From assembly GCA_963793465.1 (NCBI GenBank), contig CAWCAJ010000006.1:1-64000 (forward strand): a DNA stretch of 64,000 nt, written 5' to 3'. Positions 36,615 through 46,081 of this stretch are shown in pieces (the first letter of the stretch is position 1; each line of letters begins with the position of its first letter). The position numbers and the translations under genes were made by a program. Below the pieces are notes generated by a model that was not told where the DNA came from, ran no database searches, and saw nothing but the letters and a program-made list of their open reading frames with translations. The DNA comes from CAJQPP01 sp963793465 (GTDB taxonomy: Bacteria > Planctomycetota > Planctomycetia > Pirellulales > Pirellulaceae).

Positions 36615-36935
36615 ATGAGCCACCCTGCGAATGCGATCGAAAGGTTTTCCGGCCTGAATTGGCAACAGGTTTCCGAAGTTGCCCAGCAGAAGTTGATTGA
36701 CAATGGTGAGAAACGAGTGCGATTGCTGGAATTATTGGCCGGTTTTCAGGAGCAAGATTGGTGCAAGCGTGGGCACACTGGCTATGTCATCGGAGGAACT
36801 TTGACGATCGAGTTCGCGGATGGCCGCCAGCAAACCTACGGGGAAGGCGAGCCCCTACTGATTTCCCGCGGTGAAATGCACAAGGCCAGTGTGGAATCGG
36901 GCAAAGTTCGGCTGTTCCTGGTCGATGACGTGTAA
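36615..36935 (+). CDS. Small cupin-domain protein
   Basis: 106 residues, start with AAAAGGGAG upstream. A single beta-barrel is suggested by VRLLELLAGFQEQDWCKRGH, TGYVIGGTLTIEFADGRQQT and YGEGEPLLISRGEMHKASVE. The His/Glu pattern of the first cupin motif is partly kept (CKRGHTGYVIGG); the second shows GEMHKA. It may bind a metal or a small ligand. It is divergent from the secretin-like gene and 170 bp upstream of the CocE hydrolase. Confidence 0.8.
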   Translation: MSHPANAIERFSGLNWQQVSEVAQQKLIDNGEKRVRLLELLAGFQEQDWCKRGHTGYVIGGTLTIEFADGRQQTYGEGEPLLISRGEMHKASVESGKVRLFLVDDV

Positions 36936-37108
36936 ACCGCTGAGCTGGAATTCCGGAGTGTTCCTTGGTGATTCATCGCCACAGCCGGCCCTGAATGTCC
37001 GGGTACCGGGTCAGGGCAGGGAGCCGCAGCGCGGATCACTTCGACATCCCGGGGACGAAATCCCATCCCATGGCGTTCTCCATCAAACTCAAATTGGAAC
37101 CAACCCGT

Positions 37109-39055
37109 ATGAAAAATCTGTTGCCCCGACACCTGTTGTTCATGATTTTTATTGTCGGACTCTGGGTCGCCACCGCGGTTCCGGCCACTCTGGTCGCGCA
37201 GCAGGACCGTGCCACTTACATCCGCGAAAACTATGCCAAGAGCGAGCATCGGGTCACGATGCGGGATGGGGTCGAGCTGCACACGACCATTTACGCTCCC
37301 CAGGACCAATCTCGTGAATACCCGATCATGCTCAGGCGTACGCCTTACAGTTGCCGTCCCTACGGCGAAGGGATGTCCAACCGCATCGGGAATTCCGGAT
37401 ACATGGAACAGGACGGCTATATTTTCGTGATGCAGGATGTGCGAGGACGCTGGAACAGCGCAGGCAGCTACGACAACATGCGTCCTCATGTGCCCGGCGA
37501 CAGTGATATCGATGAAAGCTCGGATACTTTTGATACCATTGAGTGGTTGTTGGCCAACGTGCCGAATCACAATGGCAAGGTGGGTATCAGCGGTATCTCC
37601 TATCCGGGTTTTTATTCCGCGGCGGCGTTACCCGAACATCATCCGGCGCTGGTGGCGTCCTCACCCCAGGCGCCGATTGCGGACTTCTTTTTCGACGATT
37701 TCCATCACCAGGGAGCCTATATCCTGATGTACTGGACGGCCACCAGCACCTTTGGTTACCAGCACAATGGTCCCACAACCGAGAACTGGACGCCGCGACT
37801 GGAGCCACGTCCACGTGGAAACGCCTACGAGTTTTACCTGAACCTGGGACCGCTAAAGAACTCCGATAAGTACTATGGCCCGGACAACTTCTTTTGGCAG
37901 CAACTGGTTGAGCATCCGAATTACGACGAATTCTGGCAGCGGCGATCGATCCTGCCACACTTGAAAGACATCAAAACCAACGTGATGACCGTCGGCGGGT
38001 GGTTTGATGCCGAGGATCTGTATGGTCCGTTGAACATTTACCGATCAATTGAAGAAAAAAGCCCGGACGCCTTCAATGTTCTGGTGATGGGACCCTGGAG
38101 CCACGGCGGCTGGGCCAGTTCCGGCGGCCCGACCCAGGTAGGGAATATCGTCTTTGGGGACGACCTGGCAGGCGAATATCAGCGTGAAGTGGAGGCTCCC
38201 TTTTTCCGGCATTTTTTGAAGGGGGAAACATGGACTCCCGACTTTGAAGCCATGATGTTCGATACGGGCAAAGGCCAGTGGCAAAAATTCCAAAGCTGGC
38301 CACCCCGGGCAGCTCAAACGACATCTTTCCATTTTCAACCAGGTGGAGGATTGAAAGTGGGGATACCTGAAAAGGGTGCCATGGGCGAGGGTCAGGAATT
38401 TGCGGAATTTATCAGCGACCCGGCCAACCCGGTCCCCTACCGGAAGATGGAGGATCTGCAAATTCGCTTCACTCCTCGTCCCTACATGACGGACGATCAA
38501 CGATTCGCATCAGCACGCGATGATGTATTGGTGTTCCAATCCGAGGTGTTGGATTCCGATGTCACCGTGGCAGGGCCCATTGATGCCCATTTGAAAGTAT
38601 CGGTTTCCGGAACCGATGCGGACTGGATTGTCAAATTGATTGATGTCTATCCCGAGGCGGGCCCGAGTTATCCGATGCCAGGCAGCGGTGTTGATGTAAG
38701 GGGATACCAGCAAATGGTTCGCAGTGAGGTTTTCCGCGCCCGATTCCGGGATGGGTTTGAAAAACAGCCTCGACCGTTTACACCGGGTGAAGTCACGGAT
38801 GTGAAAGTCCCCTTGCAGGACGTGTTTCACACGTTCAAATCCGGGCACCGCATCATGATCCACGTGCAAAGCAGCTGGTTCCCGCTGGTGGATCGGAATC
38901 CCCAGACCTTCGTCGACAACATCTTCAAGGCCGAGGAGTCGGACTTTGTCAAAGCGACGCACCGCTTATACCACTCGGCCGAACACCCTTCCTATGTTGA
39001 GCTGCAGATTCTGCCCACCGCAAACGGGGGCCCCGATCTCAGGGACAATCAGTGA
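37109..39055 (+). CDS. Secreted CocE/NonD-family hydrolase (X-Pro dipeptidyl-peptidase S15-like)
   Basis: 648 residues with a signal peptide (LFMIFIVGLWVATAVPATLV). The alpha/beta hydrolase domain begins HRVTMRDGVELHTTIYAP and holds the nucleophile in GKVGISGISYPGFYSAAALP (GxSYxG), the preceding DTFDTIEWLLANVPNHNG, and PWSHGGWASSG with the catalytic His. A C-terminal jelly-roll domain (SEVLDSDVTVAGPIDAHLKV, DADWIVKLIDVYPEAG, RIMIHVQSSWFPLVDRNPQT) is typical of the family. Substrates are esters or proline peptides; they cannot be read here. It is convergent with the GH57 gene across a repeated hairpin. Confidence 0.93.
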   Translation: MKNLLPRHLLFMIFIVGLWVATAVPATLVAQQDRATYIRENYAKSEHRVTMRDGVELHTTIYAPQDQSREYPIMLRRTPYSCRPYGEGMSNRIGNSGYMEQDGYIFVMQDVRGRWNSAGSYDNMRPHVPGDSDIDESSDTFDTIEWLLANVPNHNGKVGISGISYPGFYSAAALPEHHPALVASSPQAPIADFFFDDFHHQGAYILMYWTATSTFGYQHNGPTTENWTPRLEPRPRGNAYEFYLNLGPLKNSDKYYGPDNFFWQQLVEHPNYDEFWQRRSILPHLKDIKTNVMTVGGWFDAEDLYGPLNIYRSIEEKSPDAFNVLVMGPWSHGGWASSGGPTQVGNIVFGDDLAGEYQREVEAPFFRHFLKGETWTPDFEAMMFDTGKGQWQKFQSWPPRAAQTTSFHFQPGGGLKVGIPEKGAMGEGQEFAEFISDPANPVPYRKMEDLQIRFTPRPYMTDDQRFASARDDVLVFQSEVLDSDVTVAGPIDAHLKVSVSGTDADWIVKLIDVYPEAGPSYPMPGSGVDVRGYQQMVRSEVFRARFRDGFEKQPRPFTPGEVTDVKVPLQDVFHTFKSGHRIMIHVQSSWFPLVDRNPQTFVDNIFKAEESDFVKATHRLYHSAEHPSYVELQILPTANGGPDLRDNQ

Positions 39056-39078
39056 TCAGGTCGGGCCCGGCACGGGTG

Positions 39079-39148
39079 ACACGTGGGCCGGGTAGGTACC
39101 GGCCCGCCTTAACACACGTGGGCCGGGTCGCTACCGGCCCGCCTTAAC
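39079..39148. repeat. Two tandem 35-bp GC-rich hairpin units between convergent genes
   Basis: ACACGTGGGCCGGGT..., two copies differing at three bases, each able to fold as GGGCCGGT/ACCGGCCC. The second copy overlaps the GH57 stop codon. It may act as a two-way transcription end. Confidence 0.85.
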
Positions 39149-41314
39149 CATTGGACACGATCTCGACCGCCGAAGCGTCAACCTGCGGGACCGGCTTGTT
39201 GGTACCCAAGGCCAGCTGCAGGCGGACTACCCAGCGGTTGTTTTCGTCACCGCGAATCAGCCAGTTGGGCAGAACCCTGACGGATTGATGGACCAATTCA
39301 AATCCGGCTTCCGAACCACTGACGGTTCCCACGGGACAGGTCCACAAGTCGCCGGCTTGATCCCAGGAGAGTGCGGCTTCCAGTCCCAGCCAGCCATCGT
39401 TTAATGAAATGGCCCGGCAGTCATGCAGGTTCAAGGCTTGTCCCAATTCTCCCAGTGGTTGGCCGCTGGCGTCGGAGAAGAAGCGATCATCCTGGCCGGA
39501 CGGCATTCCGGCAAAATGAAACTCGATGCCAAAACGGATGGATTGATCCCGGGGTAGATCTTCCAGCAGATAGGCAATTTGCAGGGTATTGCTATCGGCG
39601 GCCAAAGTGATCCCCTTGGTGATGGTCACAGGGTGACCGTTGACATTACCGAGGCGGGTCATCAGCAATTGGTTGCGTTCAGGATTGCGACGCAACGTCG
39701 ACTGATAGGCACCCAGATCGAAATCACCGATGGACTGAGCGGTGGCGTCCATGAACTCGGCATGCGTGGCGTCCGCCGCCCACATGTGATCCACCAGGCT
39801 CTTGCAGGGCGTGGAATCGTAAACCAGCATCTGGTCCAAGCCGTCCTGTTTGAATTTTACCTGGTCATGAATACTGGCGGCCGCATGGTGATCGCTGTGG
39901 GCGCCCTGCCGGACCTTTTCATGGTAAAACTCGGGCCGGCGTTGCATGGTGGCCAGCAGGTTGTGACCGATGGACCGCACATCCAGTTCGTACAGGTGCC
40001 CACCCTGTGAAGGTCGAAACCAGCCCATCAGATGGGGGTTGGCCAACAGCACTTCGGTCGCCAGGTCGAAATTGAAATCGCCGGCCTCGATGCGGCACTG
40101 ATGGGCGGAGGTGGAGGCCTGGTCAATCAGATTGTCAGCAATGATCAAATGGTGAAACACCGCGTTGCGCAGGTGTGGCAGGTAGACACCGCCAAAGGCG
40201 CCATGCCAATAGGCGCAGTTGCATTGGCCGCGATACAGGTGGTCGCGGGCCTGGTCCAGCAGACTGGCATCCCAATCGGGACCGGCGGCTTGCAGGCGTC
40301 GGCTGACATACATCATCCGCGCGTACATCTCGTTCGTTTCCGAGTACTTGCATTTGAAGTTCCTCCAGAAACCCCCATGAATGAACTTGCGGATGCGGGG
40401 CCAACGCCAATCCGATTCCATCTCGTGGGAAATAGAGTCAAATTCCTGCTGGCGTTCCAGGGGCAATGCCCATTCCGTCATCTCACGATAACTGGCTGCG
40501 GGCAGGTAGATTTTGCCTCGCGCGGCCACGTGATCGGAAGCCTCGGCCAGAGTCGTGCAGTGCAGCCATTCCCGGTTCTCCATCAGGGCATCGAAAAAGG
40601 AACGCAACCAGCCGTTGTCATAGACGTGTTGTTTGGTCTCGGGCCAGGTGCCAAACTTCTCTCCATCATCGGCGAATACGACCGTGGCGTTCTCACGGGA
40701 CTCGGCGATCTCCCGCAAGTACTGAATCGTCTCGTGGGGGGCCCGAAAGGGAATCGTGTAGCGGAGCTGTTCACTGCCGGGATAGACACGCAGTGTTTGG
40801 CCCTGATCCTCTGCCACGTAAGCGCCGTGCAGTCCGTCATGACCCAGTCCCGCACAGCGAAAATGGTAATCGTCCAGCACGGTGTATTCGATACCGCTGG
40901 CGGCAATGTCGCTGACCAGGCTGGCCTCCCAGACCCGTTCCGGAATCCACATGCCTCGAACCCGGGTGTCAAATCGCTGGTTCAGCCATGCGCTAAAACG
41001 CCGGATCTGTCCCAGTCGGTCCGGCGTCGGGATCATCGTCAGGATCGGCTCGTAAAAGGCGCCCCCAGAATCTCGATCCGACCTTCGCTGACCAGCGTTC
41101 GCACCCGATTCAGGTATTGGGGGTGTCTTTGTTGCAACCATTGCATCAAGGGACCACTGGTGTGCAAACCGATCTTCAGAGCGGAGTAGGTTTCGAACAG
41201 GTCCAGAAAAGGCAAATAGCTGTCCTGGTAGGCCTGCTCAATCACGTCGTCGAAGTTGCCAACGGGCTGATGATTATGCAGAACAAGACAGAGTCGAATT
41301 TTGGGATCAGCCAT
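39144..41314 (-). CDS. GH57-family glucanotransferase/amylase, split by one frameshift
   Basis: About 723 residues when the frames are joined. The N-terminal 85 residues (KIRLCLVLHNHQPVGNFDDV, IGLHTSGPLMQWL) are in one frame. The rest (FYEPILTMIPTPDRLGQIRR, then MWIPERVWE with the nucleophile Glu, TVVFADDGEKFGTWPE with the acid Asp) is in another, followed by the AmyA-type alpha and beta domains to the end. The break is in a run of five C's at 41062-41066 (plus strand); a sixth would give ILGGAFYEP. GH57 enzymes cut or move alpha-1,4 glucan chains. It is the last gene of a minus-strand run glgA-galT-GH57, so it acts in glycogen or maltodextrin metabolism. Confidence 0.88.
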
Positions 41315-41539
41315 GGTGATGGGGCACTTATTGGCGTTGGCAAACAATGGAGGACCGGGGTGAAACCGGAAAAGGCAATGCTACGCGATGCCGCTATTCC
41401 TGCAACCACAAAACTGAAAGCAAAGGGGGGCGGCTGGTTGCTGTCATTCCTGGCGCTGACCCCAAAGTGGCTGGGCGTGTGAAGTCACGAATGCTCCGCA
41501 GTCTTTTCTGAACACGCCGACTTTCCGGGCCGCGATATG

Positions 41540-42568
41540 TTACAGAGTTTCGGAAAACTGGCGAAAATTGCGAGCGGCTGTTTCGGGCGACACGGGGTTG
41601 ACCCAGCAGTCGGTTGCCAATTCGAAGCCGGCCGCCTGCGGGAAACGAGGCACCAAGTCCACAAACCAGGGTGCAGTGGGATGATCGTTGGGGGGCAGAT
41701 GGAAAATCAGGTTGTAGGCGGGGTCCTCCAGGCAACGCTCGATTCCGTCGATCCAGCGTCTGCATAACAGAGCCAATTCATCGCGGGCTGCCTTTGAGAT
41801 GGCAGTGAAGGGCAGGTTTTGCTTGGTGGCAATCCGGATCTGATGGGAGTAGCGGCTGGCAAAGGGACAATACACCAGGTAGCGGTCGGACTCGGCAATT
41901 ACCCGAACCTCCATCTTCGCTTCCCAAGCCAAAAGCGATTGCCAGACAGTCTTGCCGGCGGGGTTACAGGTCTCGTTCATACGGGCGACCCGGTCACGAA
42001 CCTGTGCGGTGCAGATGGGCGACGCAATCATCTGAAAATGGGAGTGTTCAATCGAGGCGCCCGCCAGAGGGCGACAGTTCATGAACAGGCAAACATGACC
42101 CACGTCGCGGCGTTGGCTATGAAATGCCACGCGACTTTGAAAGGCGGCGAAACTGGTAACCAGTTCATCGTTGCTGAGTCCGCTCAAGCTGACCACGTGC
42201 CGTGGTGACAGCACGATCACCTCCTGGAATCCGTACTGACCATTGGCCTCCGCTGGCACAGTCCGGACGTCCGCCGGGCTGTAGGCATCGCCGGCGAAAT
42301 GGTGGTGGATGATGACCGACGCATCCAGTGCGGGATATTTATTGGGCAGCACGCGGATCATCCACGCGGATCCCGTTGTGGGGTTGGGGCCCTCTGCCGA
42401 CCATTCCTGAATAGCGGGGGGCGTGACCGATTCATTGCCGCGGCAAAAGGGGCAATCGATGCCGGCCCGGCGTTGCGAGAATTGTTGGAATTCCACGGGC
42501 CGCGATTGACGACGCTCGGCAATGACAGCCCACCGACCGAAGATCGGATCATAACGCAGGTCTGACAT
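41540..42568 (-). CDS. galT: Galactose-1-phosphate uridylyltransferase-like protein
   Basis: 342 residues, the GalT/HIT superfamily length. MSDLRYDPIFGRWAVIAERR at the start, zinc-like CPFCRGNE, RVLPNKYPAL, the nucleophile region GASIEHSHFQMIASP (H-x-H-x-Q), and SHQIRIATKQ at the second half. It transfers UMP between UDP-glucose and galactose 1-phosphate, or a related sugar phosphate. Its place between glgA and GH57 suggests a role in feeding nucleotide sugar to glycogen, perhaps as an ADP-glucose phosphorylase-like enzyme; the sequence alone does not decide between them. Confidence 0.9.
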   Translation of the reverse strand: MSDLRYDPIFGRWAVIAERRQSRPVEFQQFSQRRAGIDCPFCRGNESVTPPAIQEWSAEGPNPTTGSAWMIRVLPNKYPALDASVIIHHHFAGDAYSPADVRTVPAEANGQYGFQEVIVLSPRHVVSLSGLSNDELVTSFAAFQSRVAFHSQRRDVGHVCLFMNCRPLAGASIEHSHFQMIASPICTAQVRDRVARMNETCNPAGKTVWQSLLAWEAKMEVRVIAESDRYLVYCPFASRYSHQIRIATKQNLPFTAISKAARDELALLCRRWIDGIERCLEDPAYNLIFHLPPNDHPTAPWFVDLVPRFPQAAGFELATDCWVNPVSPETAARNFRQFSETL

Positions 42569-42622
42569 GGGGCACTCTCGTCAAACGGCAAACTGGCATT
42601 GTACACGTGCGCTGCCGATAAC

Positions 42623-44122
42623 TCACGCTGGTTGATTACGGGACTGGCGAGATTTGATGATCGTCGCATACAGCGACTGGTACTGCACCGCACTGGCTGA
42701 CCACGACCAGTCGCGGTTCATGCCGTTTTCTACCAGTTGACGCCACAGATCGGGTTGGGTGTAGGCCTGAAGGGCCTGGTGCAGTGCCTCCTGCATCGCT
42801 TGAGCATGAAATTGGGAAAAAAGGAACCCATTGGCTGTCCTGGCCGCCAGGGTATCGGAAGTCACCGCAACAACGGTGTCTGCCAAGCCACCGGTTTCAT
42901 GGACGACGGGCACGGTTCCGTAACGCATGCTGTATTGCTGGTTCAGACCGCAGGGTTCGTATTGGCTGGGCATCAGGAAGATGTCGGCCCCAGCTTCGAT
43001 CTGGTGTGCCACCGGGTTGGAAAACGCCAGGCGGACCCCAAACCTGTCCGGTACTGCCTGTTGAATTTGACGCAGTTCGTGTTCGAAATGGGGGTCTCCC
43101 GTACCGAGCACCACCCATTGAACCGGTTTCTGCGTTGCCAGCCATTGTCGGGCCACGTCCAGGATCAAGGACCAGCCTTTCTGACTGGCGATGCGTCCCA
43201 CGATTCCAATCAGGGGGACCTGGGGATCCACTTTCAGGCCAAAGGTCCGTTGCAAATCCTCTTTACAGAGGGCTTTTCCGGTCGCCCAATTGGCGACCGA
43301 GTAATTGCCGGCGATGTGCGGATCGGTCTGCGGATTCCAGATCCGTGTATCGATGCCATTCAAGATTCCCACCAGATCCGCCTGACGCTGCCGCAGAACA
43401 GGATCCAGTCCCCAACCCTGCTGCGGAGTCTGGATTTCCAGGGAATAACGGGGGCTGACGGTGCTCAACCCGTCCGCGAATACCAAGCCGGTCTTGAGCA
43501 GGTTCAGTCTTCCGTAGAATTCCATTTGGTGCCAATTGAAGTATTGCCAGTCGATTCCGGTCAACAGCATGTCCCAATGCCAGAAACTGCCCTGGTAGGC
43601 CAGATTGTGGATCGTCATCAGGGAAGCGATCTCCCGGTAGCGGGGGTCATCCGCGAAGACGGTCTTCAAGTAGGCGGGCAGCAAACCGGTTTGCCAATCG
43701 TTGGCATGAATCAAATCCGGGAACCAATTCAGGCCCTGGGGCCCCAGGGCCTCCAGAATGAAGCGGCAGAAGAAGACGAATCGCTCGCAGTTATCCTTAA
43801 AGTCTTCGCCACGCGTTTGATAAATGCCGTCGCGATCAAAATAGGCGGGTTGTTGCACCAGGTAAACGGTCACGTCGCTGTCGGGCATTTGGCTCTTCAG
43901 CAACGTCCCTTCCACCAGCTTGCTGCCTACCGGTATTCGCAAGTGAACGGGGGTGGGCTCCAGTGGCAGGCCGCAACTTTGGGTAACCCGGTAAGCGGGC
44001 AGAAACACCGCCACTTCGTGCCCCAGACGTCGTAGTTCGACAGGCAGGGCGCCGCACACGTCGGCCAAACCGCCGGTCTTGGCAAATGGCACGACTTCGC
44101 TGCTGGCCAGCAAGATTTTCAT
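42623..44122 (-). CDS. glgA: Glycogen synthase (GT5)
   Basis: 499 residues. Starts MKILLASSEVVPFAKTGGLA with the KTGGLADV nucleotide-binding motif. It goes on with DLIHANDWQTGLLPAYLKT, MTIHNLAYQG, GLSTVSPRYSLEIQTP, GILNGIDTRIWNPQTD, the acceptor/phosphate block VPLIGIVGRIASQKGW, and DIFLMPSQYEPCGLNQQYSM with TVPVVHETGGLADTV. It adds glucose from ADP-glucose or UDP-glucose to glycogen. The ATG at 44122 was chosen because it gives the family start; the open frame upstream is not conserved-looking. It leads the operon glgA-galT-GH57. Confidence 0.95.
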   Translation of the reverse strand: MKILLASSEVVPFAKTGGLADVCGALPVELRRLGHEVAVFLPAYRVTQSCGLPLEPTPVHLRIPVGSKLVEGTLLKSQMPDSDVTVYLVQQPAYFDRDGIYQTRGEDFKDNCERFVFFCRFILEALGPQGLNWFPDLIHANDWQTGLLPAYLKTVFADDPRYREIASLMTIHNLAYQGSFWHWDMLLTGIDWQYFNWHQMEFYGRLNLLKTGLVFADGLSTVSPRYSLEIQTPQQGWGLDPVLRQRQADLVGILNGIDTRIWNPQTDPHIAGNYSVANWATGKALCKEDLQRTFGLKVDPQVPLIGIVGRIASQKGWSLILDVARQWLATQKPVQWVVLGTGDPHFEHELRQIQQAVPDRFGVRLAFSNPVAHQIEAGADIFLMPSQYEPCGLNQQYSMRYGTVPVVHETGGLADTVVAVTSDTLAARTANGFLFSQFHAQAMQEALHQALQAYTQPDLWRQLVENGMNRDWSWSASAVQYQSLYATIIKSRQSRNQPA

Positions 44123-44282
44123 GTTTTCTCGGCCCCCTGGGTGTGCTCCGATTGTAGCCGCCCCTGGCTCCCCCTGCCACGCAAAGCGTTGGAACGGTCT
44201 CCGGGTAAGGGGTAAGCGGGCAGGGGCCCCATTCTCACGCCTGCCGCCCACTCCCTCGGGCAATCCGGGAGCCGAACGGGAT

Positions 44283-45083
44283 TCAATCCGGTTTCATGGA
44301 TTCGATGGCCGTCAATATGTCGCTTTGCAACTGGGCCGCCGGCCTGTGGCTCAAATGCCAGCGGGGGCCACCGGGGACGCTGCCGGGAACTTCGCTGCGA
44401 TCGACCAGGATCAGCAATTTAATGGCCCCTCGTAGTTGATCGAGTGTTTGGGGCGTCTTGAAACACACCACCAGCCATTGCGAGCTGACGGTCAGGTGCC
44501 GCCGGATCCCGGCCAGCAGCGTGGCGGAGGATGAGGGGACCAACCAGTGAACCGGACCCACGGGCCGTAAATCCAGCTGCTGAACATCAAAGTTTTCAGG
44601 CAACCATACGGCCACGAGATTGCGTTCGTATTGGATGCGATGCCACAACTCGGCCAGCGTTTGCTGCAATTGTGGATGAACCATATCTCCAGCAATTTCG
44701 GTTGCGGATCGCAGGACAAACCGGCGAAAGGACATACGGGGATGGGGCACTGTCAGATTGGCCAGGTCGAGGATTTGATTGCCATACAACAGGATATCCA
44801 GATCCAGGGGACGGTTTCCCGGGTCGCTTTGTCGGTTGCGTCCGGCGTCGGCTTCCAGTTGCAGCAAGCGATCCATCAATCTTGCGGCTGCGCATGCCGT
44901 TTCGATCAGGACGGCACCGTTCAGAAAGGTCCCTTGGACGGCCCCCACGGGACGGGTTTCCCGAAACTCACTGGTGGCCAGCAGGCGGGTGTTGGGCCAG
45001 CTTTTCAATCGATGCAGCGACTGCTGGAATGCCTGCTTACAGTCTCCTTGGTTACAGCCGAGGGCGATCAGGCAGGGTGTCAT
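44283..45083 (-). CDS. folK: 6-hydroxymethyl-7,8-dihydropterin pyrophosphokinase with a C-terminal extension
   Basis: 266 residues. The kinase domain occupies the first about 160: MTPCLIALGCNQGDCKQAFQ, TRPVGAVQGTFLNGAVLIET, RPLDLDILLYGNQILDLANL (metal-binding DLD) and VPHPRMSFRRFVL. It makes the pyrophosphate ester for folate synthesis. The normal enzyme ends near residue 160-170. Here about 100 more residues follow (LAELWHRIQYERNLVAVWLP, ATLLAGIRRHLTVSSQWLVV, PRWHLSHRPAAQLQSDILTA) that I do not recognise. The same tail may occur in other planctomycete FolK proteins. Confidence 0.88.
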   Translation of the reverse strand: MTPCLIALGCNQGDCKQAFQQSLHRLKSWPNTRLLATSEFRETRPVGAVQGTFLNGAVLIETACAAARLMDRLLQLEADAGRNRQSDPGNRPLDLDILLYGNQILDLANLTVPHPRMSFRRFVLRSATEIAGDMVHPQLQQTLAELWHRIQYERNLVAVWLPENFDVQQLDLRPVGPVHWLVPSSSATLLAGIRRHLTVSSQWLVVCFKTPQTLDQLRGAIKLLILVDRSEVPGSVPGGPRWHLSHRPAAQLQSDILTAIESMKPD

Positions 45084-45189
45084 CATCAGGAGCACTCGAA
45101 CGAAACACGCAGCTGAGTGGCGGGTAACTCCGGTTGGCCCGGGGCGCCCGCCGTTGGTTGCTGGGGCAGAGCCATCCGGCAAGGGTCAT

Positions 45190-45222
45190 AAAAAAAGGCG
45201 GAAACACCTCATGTGTTCCGCC
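45190..45222 (-). terminator. Strong minus-strand terminator upstream of folK
   Basis: Stem GGCGGAACAC / GTGTTTCCGCC (one bulge) with seven T's on the minus strand. It ends a minus-strand transcript that comes from the right, yet no gene was recognised there. Confidence 0.75.
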
Positions 45223-46081
45223 AACGCTTGATTTCGAAAATGATGCGAAAATCAAGTCGACAAAATGCGTGCGTCCGGCCGCTGCCCTCCTGGCTCGGAC
45301 AGATCCGGTTAACTCAGGTCCCCTGAGACAGCCGGATCAATCGAACGCAAAATTATGGGTGAGGGAATCCTTCCACGCCACGCGAGTAGCGCCGCAGTCG
45401 CGTCCATCAGTCGCTTCACCCAATAAGCCTGGTATTCGGGAATTTGCATTTGAAGAACGAACAAAAAAACCGAAGTCCACAAAGTGGACTCCACGAAGTT
45501 GAATGTCCGCCGCTTGCATTCCACAAGCATTGCGGCAGTCAATTACGAACCACCGAGGGGTCGGCCATCACTGTCATTCAACATCGTACCGGAGAGTTCC
45601 GCGAATGACACAAAGGCCGACAAAAGAACGCAGCAGTCAGTTTTTCCGCAGGCCGGGGTCGTGGGTGCTGCGGAATCGAAGCGGCAAATTTTTATCAGCT
45701 AGACAACAGGACCAAGTTTTCAATTCAGTCGTAGTTGATTTGTTTCAACGAAGAACCATGTCAGGTAACGAGGTATTGTGTGGAACTGAAAACGATTGTC
45801 AAGGAACCTGAATACAAAATTCCGGGAAACATCACTTTGAAAAAATCAATTTAAAGGGCGGAATTTTTTTGGCGACTTTCGATGCGCAAATTGATTAGCG
45901 AAACGACTGTCAACCCACCCCGGATACGTTTAATCCCGCACTTGACAAGCCCACGTCAGGAGCGCTGAAGCAGTTTTTAACACCGCTGTTTTGGTTCCCG
46001 CGGATAACTATAATCGGACGGGGTCATCGGTCTTTTCGCTGGTTCTTTTTTTATCTTGTTCGCCGGAGCCTGTGGTCGCTC
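45223..46081. other. About 860-bp region with no recognised gene
   Basis: Lies between folK and def, which point apart. It holds a 7-bp hairpin AGTCCAC-AAA-GTGGACT (45474-45490) with a T-run on the minus strand, and an inverted repeat around 45226-45257 (CTTGATTTCG / CGAAAATCAAG). From about 45700 to 46060 the DNA is clearly AT-richer than its surroundings. I tested it by eye for tmRNA, RNase P RNA and SRP RNA marks and found none. With the terminator at 45190 it may encode a small RNA on the minus strand; the AT-rich end probably holds promoters of def. Confidence 0.5.

Noticed and set aside
42737..44035. 432-residue open frame opposite glgA
   Set aside because: Antisense shadow; glgA motifs are complete on the minus strand.
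45309..45542. 77-residue frame on the minus strand in the folK-def gap
   Set aside because: A terminator-like hairpin lies inside it and the peptide has no family character.
45223..46081. tmRNA, RNase P RNA or SRP RNA
   Set aside because: None of the conserved core words or tRNA-like ends could be found on either strand.
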